Positions 4,590 through 5,083 of a stretch of DNA of 5,083 nucleotides are shown here, piece by piece (position 1 is the first letter of the stretch; every line of letters begins with the position of its first letter). The translations under genes were made by a program, and so were the position numbers. Source of the stretch: CAYPTI01 sp964413525 [NCBI: uncultured bacterium] (GTDB lineage: Bacteria > T1Sed10-126); assembly GCA_964413525.1 (NCBI GenBank), contig CAYPTI010000021.1, positions 1-5,083 on the forward strand, read 5' to 3'. The notes beneath the pieces are model-generated. The model made no database searches, was not told the DNA's origin, and worked only from the letters and a program-made list of their open reading frames with translations.

Positions 4590-5083
4590 ATGTCCAATTC
4601 GGACAAATCCGATCGGGAGCGGTCCGAGGAAGTCGCCCACCACCGGCCCGGGGAGGGTCACGCTCATCATCAGTTTGATCCCGACCACGCCGATAAATTC
4701 CACGATCCGAAGCGGCTTGAGTCCCTGAAGCTGGCGGATCTGGCCACGGAACTGGACGTTCAGGCGGGGGACGAACTGATCGATCTGGGAACCGGAAGCG
4801 GGGCCTGCTTGCCCGAGCTCTCGCGGGTCGTTGGACCCCGCGGCCAGGTGATTGGAATGGACATCAGTCAATCCATGCTTGACCAGGCGGAGATTCACGT
4901 TGACGAACAAGGGCTGAACAACGTGGAACTGCTCCGGAATGAACCCGATGAACTTCCGCGCCCCGAGGCCAGCGCCGACGCGGTCCTGATCGTGTCGAGC
5001 CTGCACGAATTTTCCGATCCGCAGGTTATGTTGAACCGAATCCGTTCCGTGCTGAAGCCGGACGGACGCCTCGGGATCGTGGA
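4590..5083 (+). CDS. Class I SAM-dependent methyltransferase, 3' partial
   Basis: The first 164 residues are visible; the gene runs off the right edge. Seen: the SAM-binding motif I LIDLGTGSG (63-71), the acidic end of strand 2 VIGMDISQSML (87-97) with Asp91 expected to hold the SAM ribose, the motif II strand DAVLIVSSLHEFSD (130-143), and VLKPDGRLGIVE (154 onward). This order fits the Methyltransf_11/UbiE-like fold. The N-terminus (1-42) is polar and His-rich (His17, 18, 24, 26, 27, 33, 38), including the segment HHQFDPDHADKFHDPKRLESL. It resembles the HHxFDxxxxxxxxFDDPxR opening of a group of uncharacterised bacterial methyltransferases. Known: the fold methylates small molecules, lipids, metalloids or proteins, so substrate cannot be read from this part. 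ArsM-like metalloid methylation is one option, but its cysteines are absent from the visible part. There is no signal peptide or membrane segment. It is transcribed from its own extended -10 promoter. Confidence 0.9.
   Translation, partial: MSNSDKSDRERSEEVAHHRPGEGHAHHQFDPDHADKFHDPKRLESLKLADLATELDVQAGDELIDLGTGSGACLPELSRVVGPRGQVIGMDISQSMLDQAEIHVDEQGLNNVELLRNEPDELPRPEASADAVLIVSSLHEFSDPQVMLNRIRSVLKPDGRLGIV

Noticed and set aside
4569-5006. A 145-codon minus-strand open frame across the methyltransferase gene.
   Set aside because: It is antisense to a gene with clear SAM-binding motifs and a good ribosome binding site, and its translation has no recognisable domain.

Overview
This is a GC-rich (roughly 60%), gene-dense window with Shine-Dalgarno leaders in front of most genes. 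It points to a free-living bacterium, but nothing here fixes the phylum. The most informative clue is an in-frame UGA in a GrdB/PrdB-type reductase gene. The UGA is followed by a bacterial SECIS-like hairpin, which implies that the organism decodes UGA as selenocysteine and should carry selA/selB/selC/selD elsewhere.

Layout: five protein genes, two of them cut by the window ends. On the minus strand, moeA (649-1890) is followed after a 16-base gap by a short glycine/sarcosine/betaine/D-proline reductase selenoprotein B-like gene. That gene runs from 632 through a recoded UGA (114-116) and off the left edge. Divergent from moeA, on the plus strand, lies a 515-residue nitronate monooxygenase/2-nitropropane dioxygenase-type flavoprotein (2005-3552, GTG start). 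Convergent to it is a minus-strand NudL-like Nudix hydrolase, a likely CoA pyrophosphatase (3746-4372). Divergent from that, a plus-strand class I SAM-dependent methyltransferase (from 4590) runs off the right edge.

Intergenic regions: 1891-2004 is a divergent promoter region between moeA and the flavoprotein. 3553-3745 is a convergent, AT-richer spacer with several small inverted repeats. 4373-4589 is a divergent spacer with a clear extended -10 box for the methyltransferase and two hairpins. No RNA gene, CRISPR array, insertion sequence or phage remnant was seen.

How the genes may work together: the moeA/selenoprotein pair is the only arrangement that looks like an operon. MoeA inserts molybdenum into molybdopterin, and the downstream gene is selenium-dependent, so one transcript joins molybdenum-cofactor and selenium functions. 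The biochemical link is inferred, not shown. The other three genes are each in their own transcription unit and look like general redox, cofactor-housekeeping and methylation functions. The main item of interest is the selenoprotein, which standard gene calling would truncate at residue 172, just before its probable U-x-x-C redox centre.
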